From positions 1 through 5,957 of the forward strand of contig JBBPZY010000322.1 of the NCBI GenBank assembly GCA_038276315.1: a stretch of DNA of 5,957 bases. Reading direction: 5' to 3'. The notes under the pieces are model-generated. The model saw only the letters and a list, made by a program, of their open reading frames with translations, was not told the DNA's origin and searched no databases. This DNA is from GCA-003244245 sp038276315. GTDB taxonomy: Bacteria; Actinomycetota; Actinomycetes; Mycobacteriales; Pseudonocardiaceae. Numbering within the stretch: the stretch's first letter is position 1; every line of letters begins with the position of its first letter. The translations under genes and the position numbers were made by a program. Positions 1 to 5,912 of this stretch are shown piece after piece.

Positions 1-3000
1 GAGCCCTCGCTGCGCGAACTCGTCGGCCGCGCCGGTGCCGCCGAACTTGAGCTGCACGGCCCACCAGCGGCCCGCCCGCTGGTCGTCGCCGCGCTGGCCC
101 GCACTGGACACCCGGTGCTGGCCATCACCGCCACCGACCGGGAGGCCGGTGAGCTGACCGCCGAACTGGCCGACGTGCTGGGCGCCGGGGTGGTCGCTGA
201 GCTGCCCTCCTGGGAGACGTTGCCGCACGAGCGGCTGTCTCCCCGGGCCGACACCGTGGGCAAGCGGCTGGCGGTGCTGCGCCGGCTGGCCCATCCCGAA
301 GAAGGCCCTACGGACTCCGCCAGACCACTGCAAGTGGTCATCGCGACCGTGCGATCGCTGATCCAGCCGATGCTCGCCGGCCTGGGCGAGATCTCGCCGG
401 TGCGGCTGCGGGTCGGGCAGCTGCACGACTTCGACAGCGTGCTCGTTCGGCTGGCCGATCTGGCCTACACCCGGGTCGACATGGTTGACCGTCGCGGCGA
501 GTTCGCCGTGCGTGGCGGGATTGTCGATGTCTTTCCGCCCACCGCCGATCATCCGCTGCGGGTGGAGTTCTGGGGTGATGAGGTCTCCGAGATCCGCTCG
601 TTCGCGGTCGCTGACCAGCGCACCCTGGCGCCCGCCGACGAGCTGCACGCACCGCCGTGCCGGGAGTTGCTGCTCACCGAAGAGGTGCGGGCCGCCGCGG
701 CGCAGCTCGTCGCGCAGGCTCCGGCCGGGCCAGTCGCGCAGCTGTTGGAGAAGATCGCCGCCGGGATCCCGGCCGAGGGCATGGAGTCGCTCATCCCGGT
801 GCTGGCCGGTGAGCTGCGGCTGCTCACCGACGTGATGCCGGCGGGCACCCACGTGCTGCTCGCCGACCCGGAACGGATCAGGACGCGGGCCGCCGACCTG
901 GTACGGACCGGGCAGGAGTTCCTGGAGGCGTCCTGGATGGTCGCCGCGGGGGGCGGTGCCGCTCCGGTGGATGTAGCGGCACTGGATCTGTCGGCGTCGG
1001 CCTACCGCGGCTTGGGTGAGGTCGCCGAGCACGCCCGCGGCACCGGGTTGGCGTGGTGGACGCTGAGCCCGCTGACTACTGATTCCCGCGGCTCGCTGCG
1101 ACTGCAGATCGCTCCCGTGCCGCCCTATCACGGTGACGTCGAACGCGCCTTCGCCGACCTGCGAGCGCATACCGCCGCGGGCGGGGCCGCTGTGCTGGTG
1201 GTGCCCGGCACCGGCACCGCGCAACGGGCCTGCGAGCAGTTGCGCGACGCCGAGGTGCCGGCGGTGCACGCCGTCGATGGACTGGTCCAGCCACCCGCAG
1301 CGGCCACTGTCACGGTGGTCCGCGGCACTGTGGAGGACGGCTTCGCCGTCCCCGCGCTGCGACTGGTGGTACTCACCGAGGCGGATATCACCGGCGCCCG
1401 GGGCGGCACCAGCAGCCGCGAGATGTCGAAGATGCCGGTCCGCCGGCGCAATGCGGTGGACCCGCTGGCCTTGCACAGCGGCGACTACGTGGTGCACGAG
1501 CAGCACGGAATCGGGCGGTTCCTGGAGATGGTGCGACGCACTGTCAAGGGCGCTGCCGAGTCGACCCGGGAGTACCTCCTGGTGGAGTACGCGCCCAGCA
1601 AACGCGGCCAACCAGGAGACCGGCTGTACGTCCCCACCGACCAGCTCGACCAGGTCACCCGCTACGTCGGGGGCGAGCTGCCGACGCTGAGCAAGCTGGG
1701 CGGGTCGGACTGGGCCAAGACCAAGGGCCGCGCTCGCAAGGCGGTCAAGGAGATCGCTGCTGAGCTGGTGCAGCTGTATGCGGCTCGGCAGTCCTCCCCG
1801 GGGCACCCGTTCGGCCCGGACACCCCGTGGCAGGCCGAGCTGGAGGACGCCTTCCCCTACACCGAGACGCCGGACCAGCTCGCCGCGATCAACGAGGTCA
1901 AAGCGGACATGCGTCGTGGTGTTCCGATGGACCGGGTGGTGTGCGGCGACGTCGGCTACGGCAAGACCGAGATCGCCGTGCGGGCCGCCTTCAAAGCCGT
2001 ACAGGACGGCAAGCAGGTAGCCGTGCTGGTACCCACCACCCTGCTCGCCCAGCAGCACCTGCAGACCTTCGCCGACCGGATGCGCCCGTTCCCGGTCACC
2101 GTGCGCGGATTGTCCCGGTTCACGCATCCCGGCGATGCGACCGAGGTGCTGCGCGGGCTCGCCGAAGGCTCAGTAGACATCGTGATCGGCACTCACCGGC
2201 TGCTGCAACCGGCGGTGCGCTGGAAGGATCTCGGGCTGGTAGTGGTCGACGAGGAGCAGCGCTTCGGCGTCGAGCACAAGGAACACATCAAAGCGCTGCG
2301 CACGGCCGTCGACGTGCTGACCATGTCGGCCACGCCGATCCCGCGGACTTTGGAGATGAGCCTGGCCGGTATCCGCGAGATGTCGACCATCCTCACCCCA
2401 CCGGAGGATCGCCACCCGGTGCTGACCTACGTCGGCGCCTATGACGACAAACAGGTCGGTGCCGCGATCCGCCGCGAGCTGCTGCGTGACGGGCAGGTCT
2501 TCTACGTGCACAACCGGGTGTCCTCGATCGAGAAGGCGGCTCGGCGGATCCGGGAGCTGGTGCCCGAGGCGCGGGTGGCGGTGGCGCACGGGCAGATGAA
2601 CGAGGACCAGCTCGAGCGGACCGTCGCCGGGTTCTGGGATCGTGAGTACGACGTGTTGGTCTGCACCACGATCGTCGAGAACGGGCTGGACATCTCCAAC
2701 GCCAACACGCTGATCGTCGAGCGCGGTGACCTGCTCGGGCTCGCCCAGGCGCACCAGCTGCGCGGGCGGGTCGGGCGTGGTCGGGAGCGTGGTTACGCCT
2801 ACTTCCTCTACCCGGCGGAGACGCCGCTGAGCGAGATGGCCCACGATCGGCTGTCCACCATCGCCCAGCACACCGAGTTGGGCGCGGGCATGGCCGTCGC
2901 GATGAAGGACCTGGAGATCCGCGGCGCGGGCAACATCCTGGGTGGTGAGCAGTCCGGGCACATCGCCGGAGTCGGTTTCGACCTCTACATCAGGCTGGTA

Positions 3001-3528
3001 GGCGAGGCCGTCGAGGCATTCCGCGGCGCGGCCGGTGTCGGCACGTCCGATGGTGCGCCCGAACCCGCGCCGGTGCGGGTGGAGCTGCCGGTGGACGCGC
3101 ACCTGCCGCACGACTACATCCCCGGCGAGCGGCTACGGCTGGAGGCCTACCGCAAGATCGCCGAGGCGCTGGACGCCGAGGCGCTGAGCGCCATCACCGA
3201 CGAGTTGCGGGATCGCTACGGCGCCCTGCCGCCTCCCGTGGTGACCCTGCTGGAAGTCGCTCGCTTCCGTCAGGTTTGCCGCGCGCACGGGGTGGCGGAA
3301 GTGACGGTGCAAGGCTCCAAGCTGCGGTTCGCTCCGGTGACGCTGCGCGACTCTCAGATGGTGCGCTGCAACCGGCTTTATCCCGAGGCGGCGTACCGTT
3401 CCGCTGGGCAGACCCTCACGGTGCCGCGGCCCAGCGAAGGCTCCGGCGGTATCGGCGCTGCGCCGCTGCGCGACCGGGAGCTGCTCGACTGGTGCACCAA
3501 GTTGGTCACCAGCGTGCTGGCACCGTGA
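1..3528 (+). CDS. mfd: Transcription-repair coupling factor Mfd (5' partial)
   Basis: ATP-driven DNA translocase that displaces RNA polymerase stalled at lesions and recruits UvrA for transcription-coupled repair. The frame is open from base 1 to the TGA at 3526-3528, giving 1175 visible residues. By recalled alignment with the ~1234-residue M. tuberculosis protein, about 20-30 N-terminal residues are missing, so the GTG at 115 is internal. Domains in window numbering: UvrB-like module with the VRGGIVDVFPP and FWGDEV signatures (about 156-195); CarD-like RNA polymerase-interacting domain (about 487-560, GDYVVHEQHGIGRF); translocase lobes with Walker A GDVGYGKTE (649-657), DEEQ box (750-753), SATPIPRTLEMSL (about 776-788) and motif VI QLRGRVGRG (919-927); C-terminal TRCF domain (about 1029-1130) that masks the UvrA-binding surface. 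No frameshift is seen. Normally conserved positions in and after motif V vary (ENG for ETG; ERGDLLGLAQAHQ). Confidence 0.97.
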   Translation, partial: EPSLRELVGRAGAAELELHGPPAARPLVVAALARTGHPVLAITATDREAGELTAELADVLGAGVVAELPSWETLPHERLSPRADTVGKRLAVLRRLAHPEEGPTDSARPLQVVIATVRSLIQPMLAGLGEISPVRLRVGQLHDFDSVLVRLADLAYTRVDMVDRRGEFAVRGGIVDVFPPTADHPLRVEFWGDEVSEIRSFAVADQRTLAPADELHAPPCRELLLTEEVRAAAAQLVAQAPAGPVAQLLEKIAAGIPAEGMESLIPVLAGELRLLTDVMPAGTHVLLADPERIRTRAADLVRTGQEFLEASWMVAAGGGAAPVDVAALDLSASAYRGLGEVAEHARGTGLAWWTLSPLTTDSRGSLRLQIAPVPPYHGDVERAFADLRAHTAAGGAAVLVVPGTGTAQRACEQLRDAEVPAVHAVDGLVQPPAAATVTVVRGTVEDGFAVPALRLVVLTEADITGARGGTSSREMSKMPVRRRNAVDPLALHSGDYVVHEQHGIGRFLEMVRRTVKGAAESTREYLLVEYAPSKRGQPGDRLYVPTDQLDQVTRYVGGELPTLSKLGGSDWAKTKGRARKAVKEIAAELVQLYAARQSSPGHPFGPDTPWQAELEDAFPYTETPDQLAAINEVKADMRRGVPMDRVVCGDVGYGKTEIAVRAAFKAVQDGKQVAVLVPTTLLAQQHLQTFADRMRPFPVTVRGLSRFTHPGDATEVLRGLAEGSVDIVIGTHRLLQPAVRWKDLGLVVVDEEQRFGVEHKEHIKALRTAVDVLTMSATPIPRTLEMSLAGIREMSTILTPPEDRHPVLTYVGAYDDKQVGAAIRRELLRDGQVFYVHNRVSSIEKAARRIRELVPEARVAVAHGQMNEDQLERTVAGFWDREYDVLVCTTIVENGLDISNANTLIVERGDLLGLAQAHQLRGRVGRGRERGYAYFLYPAETPLSEMAHDRLSTIAQHTELGAGMAVAMKDLEIRGAGNILGGEQSGHIAGVGFDLYIRLVGEAVEAFRGAAGVGTSDGAPEPAPVRVELPVDAHLPHDYIPGERLRLEAYRKIAEALDAEALSAITDELRDRYGALPPPVVTLLEVARFRQVCRAHGVAEVTVQGSKLRFAPVTLRDSQMVRCNRLYPEAAYRSAGQTLTVPRPSEGSGGIGAAPLRDRELLDWCTKLVTSVLAP

Positions 3529-3543
3529 CGGCGCTAACCGCCG
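3529..3543. terminator. Weak hairpin between convergent genes
   Basis: CGGCG and CGCCG can form a 5-bp stem around a 5-base loop (CTAAC), directly after the mfd stop and 10 bases beyond the end of the minus-strand nucleotidyltransferase. There is no T-tract on either side, and it begins immediately after the mfd stop codon. Actinobacterial terminators often lack T-tracts, so it could help end both transcripts, but a stem this short in GC-rich DNA may be chance. Confidence 0.18.
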
Positions 3544-3553
3544 CCCGACGACC

Positions 3554-3999
3554 TCAGCGTCGACCAAAACGGCCCTCACACAGCCTGTTGTGGGTGCCGA
3601 CCACCAGTAGGCGCCGGGCTGGAGCCATGTCGAGGTAGCGGTCGATCGTCCGAACCCGGTGTTCGACCCGAGCCCGGTCGTCATGCGAGACGAGGACCGT
3701 GCCATCGCGGAGCACGCGGTACGCCAGGGCCGCCGGTGCATCGTTGAGGATCACGACGTCCGCGCGCGCGCCGGTGCGACCGCATGGGCAATCGCTGCGG
3801 TGAGTTCCAGCCGGCGTTGCTCGTCATCGCTGTCAAGCAGCAGGGCGACGTCAACATCGGACAACGGTCCGGGTTGCCCTCGGCCGTTCGAGCCGTACAA
3901 GTAGGCGACGAGCACATCTGACGCGCCGGCCAGCAGGCGACGCAGTCTCTCGGTGAGATCGTGCGTCGAGGGCACCGTTGTGCCGCTGGCCTCGATCAC
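3554..3999 (-). pseudogene. MntA-like minimal nucleotidyltransferase, frameshifted
   Basis: Nucleotidyltransferases of this fold transfer NMP groups; MntA antitoxins AMPylate a HEPN toxin (HepT). The N-terminal part (3999 to 3751, 82 residues) has YLYGSNGRGQPGPLSDVDVA, an exact GSX10DXD metal-binding motif. It stops at TGA 3751-3753, just after a CG run. Another frame continues with ADVVILNDAP, which supplies the expected third aspartate, then AYRVLRDG, and runs to a stop at 3554-3556. Deleting one CG unit from 3761-3771 joins the parts as VAPARADVVILNDAP, giving 147 residues, normal for the family. GTG 3999 is the only possible start: the frame upstream has no start codon back to the TAG ending the WxG gene 33 bases away. 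No HepT-like gene adjoins. It may be a true pseudogene, a slippage-controlled gene or a sequence error; the family call itself is firm. Confidence 0.8.
3761..3771. repeat. CG dinucleotide run at the frameshift point
   Basis: Eleven alternating bases (CGCGCGCGCGC), five and a half CG units, lie exactly where the nucleotidyltransferase frame breaks. One fewer unit restores the frame, so this is a plausible slippage tract. Short alternating CG runs are not rare in such GC-rich DNA; the match between its location, unit size and the required frame correction is what makes it notable. Confidence 0.7.
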
Positions 4000-4011
4000 C
4001 GGATCAGGGTA
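4000..4011 (-). promoter_or_regulatory. Possible leaderless -10 element for the nucleotidyltransferase
   Basis: On the minus strand TACCCT (4011-4006) fits the actinobacterial TANNNT -10 pattern and ends 6 bases before the GTG at 3999. That is the spacing expected if transcription starts on the GTG itself, giving a leaderless mRNA. The purine-rich AAGGCGGGG upstream sits about 13 bases from the start, too far for a good Shine-Dalgarno site. No convincing -35 is visible. The alternative is cotranscription with the WxG gene, which ends 33 bases upstream. Confidence 0.25.
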
Positions 4012-4032
4012 GCCCCGCCTTCGTCGGCGACG

Positions 4033-4857
4033 CTATCCATCCAGCGCGCGGGAGAGCCGGGATTGGCCGGCCGGTCGGCGAGGGCCGCTGGTCAGAGACG
4101 TCTGTTCGGCCTGGGCGTCCATAGCGTCCTTGAGCGCGCTGAAGACCTCATCGAGGTGGCGTAGCAGCGGCATGAGGTTCTTGACGGTGTGGAGCAATTT
4201 GACGATCACCTCAGCGATCTTGGTAGCCCACTCGGCGATCAGAGTCATGGCCTGCTCGGCCACCACAGGAGCCGCGAGCCCGCCGCTGGCGAGCAGCTCC
4301 GCGGCATACTCGATCAGGTAGCCGACGAGTTCGGTGATCATCTTTCGAATTTGCTCGCGGACCGCGGCAACGATCAGCCCGCTCATGGTGACGGCGACGC
4401 GGATGCCATCGGCTGCGATGGCCATCGCCTCGAGCAGGTGGTCGCTGCCCTGGACGTGGGCCCGGTAGGCCTCGGCGGCCGCGCCCTGCCACGTCGTGAG
4501 ATCGCCGGAGACGGCGTGCGCGTAGTCCTGTCGCGCAGCGGATACCGCATCGGCGACGTTGCCCCAGGTCTGGGCGTGAGCGGTGATCGCGTCGGGGCTG
4601 CCAGCCAGCCAGTCCAGCGGCTCGGACAGGATCTCGACGTGCTCCATCAGCCACCCGACGCCATACGACAGCAACTCGCCCGCCGGATTCGAAACGTAGT
4701 TAAGCGTGTCCAGGCTCGCCGACGCGGTGTCGACTCCGACCTCGATCCAATCCCCGCTGGAGATGGCATTGACGCATTGAAGGGCTGGATCAACGATCCC
4801 TATTCCGGCGAAAGCGGTAGGGTGGTCCTCGTGAGCGACTAGCGGGTTCGCCGACAT
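4033..4857 (-). CDS. WxG-motif helical protein, probable type VII secretion substrate
   Basis: A 274-residue protein. Residues about 85-160 look like the WXG100/PPE-type helical hairpin: a helix, a turn with TTWQG (W123-G125), then AAAEAYRAHV opening the second helix. An unrecognised 80-residue segment precedes it. Residues about 160-250 are Ala/Leu/Ile/Val-rich and probably amphipathic helices (RKMITELVGYLIEYAAELL, EVIVKLLHTVKNL). The tail is short and basic (SGPRRPAGQSRLSR). No YxxxD/E export motif is present, and there is no recognisable toxin domain, unlike many longer actinobacterial WxG proteins. The ATG directly follows the TAG of the EspC-like gene, and GAGGAG (4868-4873) lies 10 bases upstream inside that gene. 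The abutment suggests translational coupling and pairing with the EspC-like product, as PE pairs with PPE. Secretion is inferred; the helical WxG class is seen directly. It could instead be a cell-associated chaperone-like factor. Confidence 0.75.
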   Translation of the reverse strand: MSANPLVAHEDHPTAFAGIGIVDPALQCVNAISSGDWIEVGVDTASASLDTLNYVSNPAGELLSYGVGWLMEHVEILSEPLDWLAGSPDAITAHAQTWGNVADAVSAARQDYAHAVSGDLTTWQGAAAEAYRAHVQGSDHLLEAMAIAADGIRVAVTMSGLIVAAVREQIRKMITELVGYLIEYAAELLASGGLAAPVVAEQAMTLIAEWATKIAEVIVKLLHTVKNLMPLLRHLDEVFSALKDAMDAQAEQTSLTSGPRRPAGQSRLSRALDG

Positions 4858-5172
4858 CTATTCAGATCTCCTCGTCCGGTACAACGCCATCGCGTTGGCG
4901 TCATCAATGTCCGCATAGTCCACGGCGGTTGCCCTGACGTTAGCCGCGGCGCTGCTCAGGCGTTTGGCGCTGCTATCCAGCGCGGTCGCTGCCAGGTTCT
5001 GCAGCGGGTTGAGCATCATCGGCAGGGTCTGGCAGTAGACGCCGTAGGCATCCGTGGGCAGGTTCATCTCCCGCGCCGCGTCCACCGCCTCGGCCAACCG
5101 GTCGCTGATACGGGCGACTTTCTTCGCGTGTTCCCGTAGCGCCTCAGTGAGCACCTCGTACTGGTCGGCCAT
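4858..5172 (-). CDS. EspC-like small type VII secretion substrate
   Basis: A 104-residue, mostly helical protein resembling the EspC/ESX-1 secreted family (PF10824 type; M. tuberculosis EspC is 103 residues). Two helices are separated by a Pro/Gly-containing turn (NLPTDAYGVY, 38-46). The centre AYGVYCQTLPMML matches the EspC pattern with PYC followed by a long second helix. At the C-terminal end of that helix is YADID (Y86 to D90), the YxxxD/E type VII signal. Two in-frame ATGs exist, at 5178 and 5172. AAGGAG (5180-5185) is 7 bases from the second but only 1 from the first, so MADQYEVL at 5172 is preferred. The ribosome-binding site overlaps the TAA ending the YbaB-like gene, and its own TAG touches the ATG of the WxG gene. 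Likely role: carries the export signal for a complex with the WxG protein. Confidence 0.82.
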   Translation of the reverse strand: MADQYEVLTEALREHAKKVARISDRLAEAVDAAREMNLPTDAYGVYCQTLPMMLNPLQNLAATALDSSAKRLSSAAANVRATAVDYADIDDANAMALYRTRRSE

Positions 5173-5179
5173 TTTCATG

Positions 5180-5185
5180 CTCCTT
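5180..5185 (-). promoter_or_regulatory. Shine-Dalgarno site that decides the EspC-like start
   Basis: AAGGAG on the minus strand shares two bases with the TAA stop of the YbaB-like gene. Its spacing is 1 base to the ATG at 5178 and 7 bases to the ATG at 5172. Only the latter is normal, so translation most likely starts at MADQ, probably coupled to termination of the upstream gene. Confidence 0.6.
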
Positions 5186-5714
5186 AGCGCAGGTAACCCC
5201 GGTCGGCGAAGTACTCCTCATCGTCAGGCGGCGCCGCGCGGGGCTGGCCCCTCGGTGGTGGGGAGTAATGCTGGGGCGGGTTGTCGTCCTCGATCACGCC
5301 GAGCCCGAGCACCATAGGGTCGGGTTCCGAGCTGTGCTGCCTGGAGTCTTCGCCAAAGCGCTCCTGGTAGCCCGACACCACCTTGTCGACGAGTGGCTCC
5401 CCGCTACCGACGGTGGCCTGCATAGCGTCCTGGACCAGGGGGGCCAGCTGTTGCTGGGCGCGTCGCAAGCACGCCATCACCTGCGCGGCGAGCTCCGGCG
5501 GCGACACCTCACGGATCCTGTCCGTGAAGGCCAGGTCGGTGAGTGCCCCGCGAGAGTCCACCGTGACCCGGACCGCGCCGTCCCTCGATGATTCGGTCAC
5601 CTGAACTTGCTCGACCTGGGTTCGCATCGCGTGGAACTGCTCGGCCTTGTCAGCGAACCCCTGCGCCCACTGCGACAGCCGGCGCTCCATCTCGTCCGGG
5701 TCGGTGTCGAACAT
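5184..5714 (-). CDS. YbaB/EbfC-like protein with C-terminal extension
   Basis: A 176-residue protein. Residues about 8-100 follow the YbaB/EbfC plan: an N-terminal helix (MERRLSQWAQGFADKAEQFH), strands with VQVTESSRDGAVRVTVDSRG and ALTDLAFTD, then a helix beginning SPPELAAQVMACLRRAQQQL. Classical YbaB proteins are about 100-115 residues and bind DNA as dimers. This one adds a tail from about 122, rich in Pro, Asp, Glu and Ser (PQHYSPPPRGQPRAAPPDDE), probably disordered. The start at ATG 5714 is supported by GAGGAGG (5719-5725) four bases upstream. It is the first gene of the operon with the EspC-like and WxG genes. In mycobacterial ESX-1 loci a YbaB-like protein (EspL) is encoded next to the substrate EspB, so a substrate-accessory role is at least as likely here as a nucleoid role. 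That role is inference; the fold assignment is fairly secure. Confidence 0.82.
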   Translation of the reverse strand: MFDTDPDEMERRLSQWAQGFADKAEQFHAMRTQVEQVQVTESSRDGAVRVTVDSRGALTDLAFTDRIREVSPPELAAQVMACLRRAQQQLAPLVQDAMQATVGSGEPLVDKVVSGYQERFGEDSRQHSSEPDPMVLGLGVIEDDNPPQHYSPPPRGQPRAAPPDDEEYFADRGYLR

Positions 5715-5769
5715 TGGGCCTCCTCACGCTTGCGCCCGGTGGCGGGTGCGTTGCCCGGGTCGGACGAGG

Positions 5770-5798
5770 AGGGTACGCAATGGTCCGGTGAGGGTCGA
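5770..5798 (-). promoter_or_regulatory. Candidate promoter of the YbaB-EspC-WxG operon
   Basis: On the minus strand TCGACC (5798-5793) and TACCCT (5775-5770) are separated by exactly 17 bases, a fair fit to an actinobacterial housekeeping promoter (TTGACn, TAnnnT). It would give a start near 5763 and a leader of about 50 bases before the ATG at 5714. The -35 lies inside one copy of the 10-base direct repeat, so a protein bound there would affect transcription. In GC-rich DNA such matches arise by chance, so this is tentative. Confidence 0.35.
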
Positions 5799-5818
5799 TC
5801 AGTGGCCCAGGGTCGATC
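5791..5818. repeat. Two 10-base direct repeats upstream of the operon
   Basis: AGGGTCGATC occurs at 5791-5800 and again at 5809-5818, an 18-base period (just under two helical turns). On the operon's coding strand this reads GATCGACCCT twice. One copy overlaps the candidate -35. It could be a tandem binding site for a regulator, or chance. Confidence 0.4.
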
Positions 5819-5912
5819 TAGGTGGCTGGTGTGAAGCGGCTTACGCGGGAGCGCTCTGTGTTGGGCGGAGGGGTCTTGTGGGCTCCGGGGCCGGCCGGGG
5901 TGGTTCTGACTG

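Noticed and set aside
115..117. GTG at 115 as the mfd start
   Set aside because: The same frame is open for 38 codons upstream to base 1 and that stretch (LRELVGRAG, LVVAALARTG) matches the Mfd N-terminal region, so the true start lies outside the window.
1827..2444. 205-codon plus-strand frame within mfd
   Set aside because: Alternative-frame translation of the conserved Walker A region, Arg/Gly-rich, without independent start signals.
2170..3111. 313-codon minus-strand open frame inside mfd
   Set aside because: It lies antisense to the conserved translocase and TRCF regions; long antisense frames are expected in GC-rich genes, and its His/Arg/Asp-rich translation resembles no family I recognise.
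3573..3594. Imperfect hairpin around CACACAGCCTGTTGTG as a terminator
   Set aside because: The stem has a mismatch and a bulge, no T-tract follows, and it lies inside the 3' part of the nucleotidyltransferase frame.
4189..4842. 217-codon plus-strand open frame opposite the WxG gene
   Set aside because: It is antisense to a gene with a recognisable WxG motif, a Shine-Dalgarno site and operon junctions; its translation shows no domain and looks like reverse-strand codon bias.
5176..5178. First ATG (5178) as start of the EspC-like gene
   Set aside because: Only one base separates it from the Shine-Dalgarno site, whereas the ATG at 5172 has the normal 7-base spacing.
5891..5898. CCGGCCGG palindrome as an operator
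   Set aside because: Symmetry does not extend beyond 8 bases, and such GC palindromes are expected by chance in this base composition.
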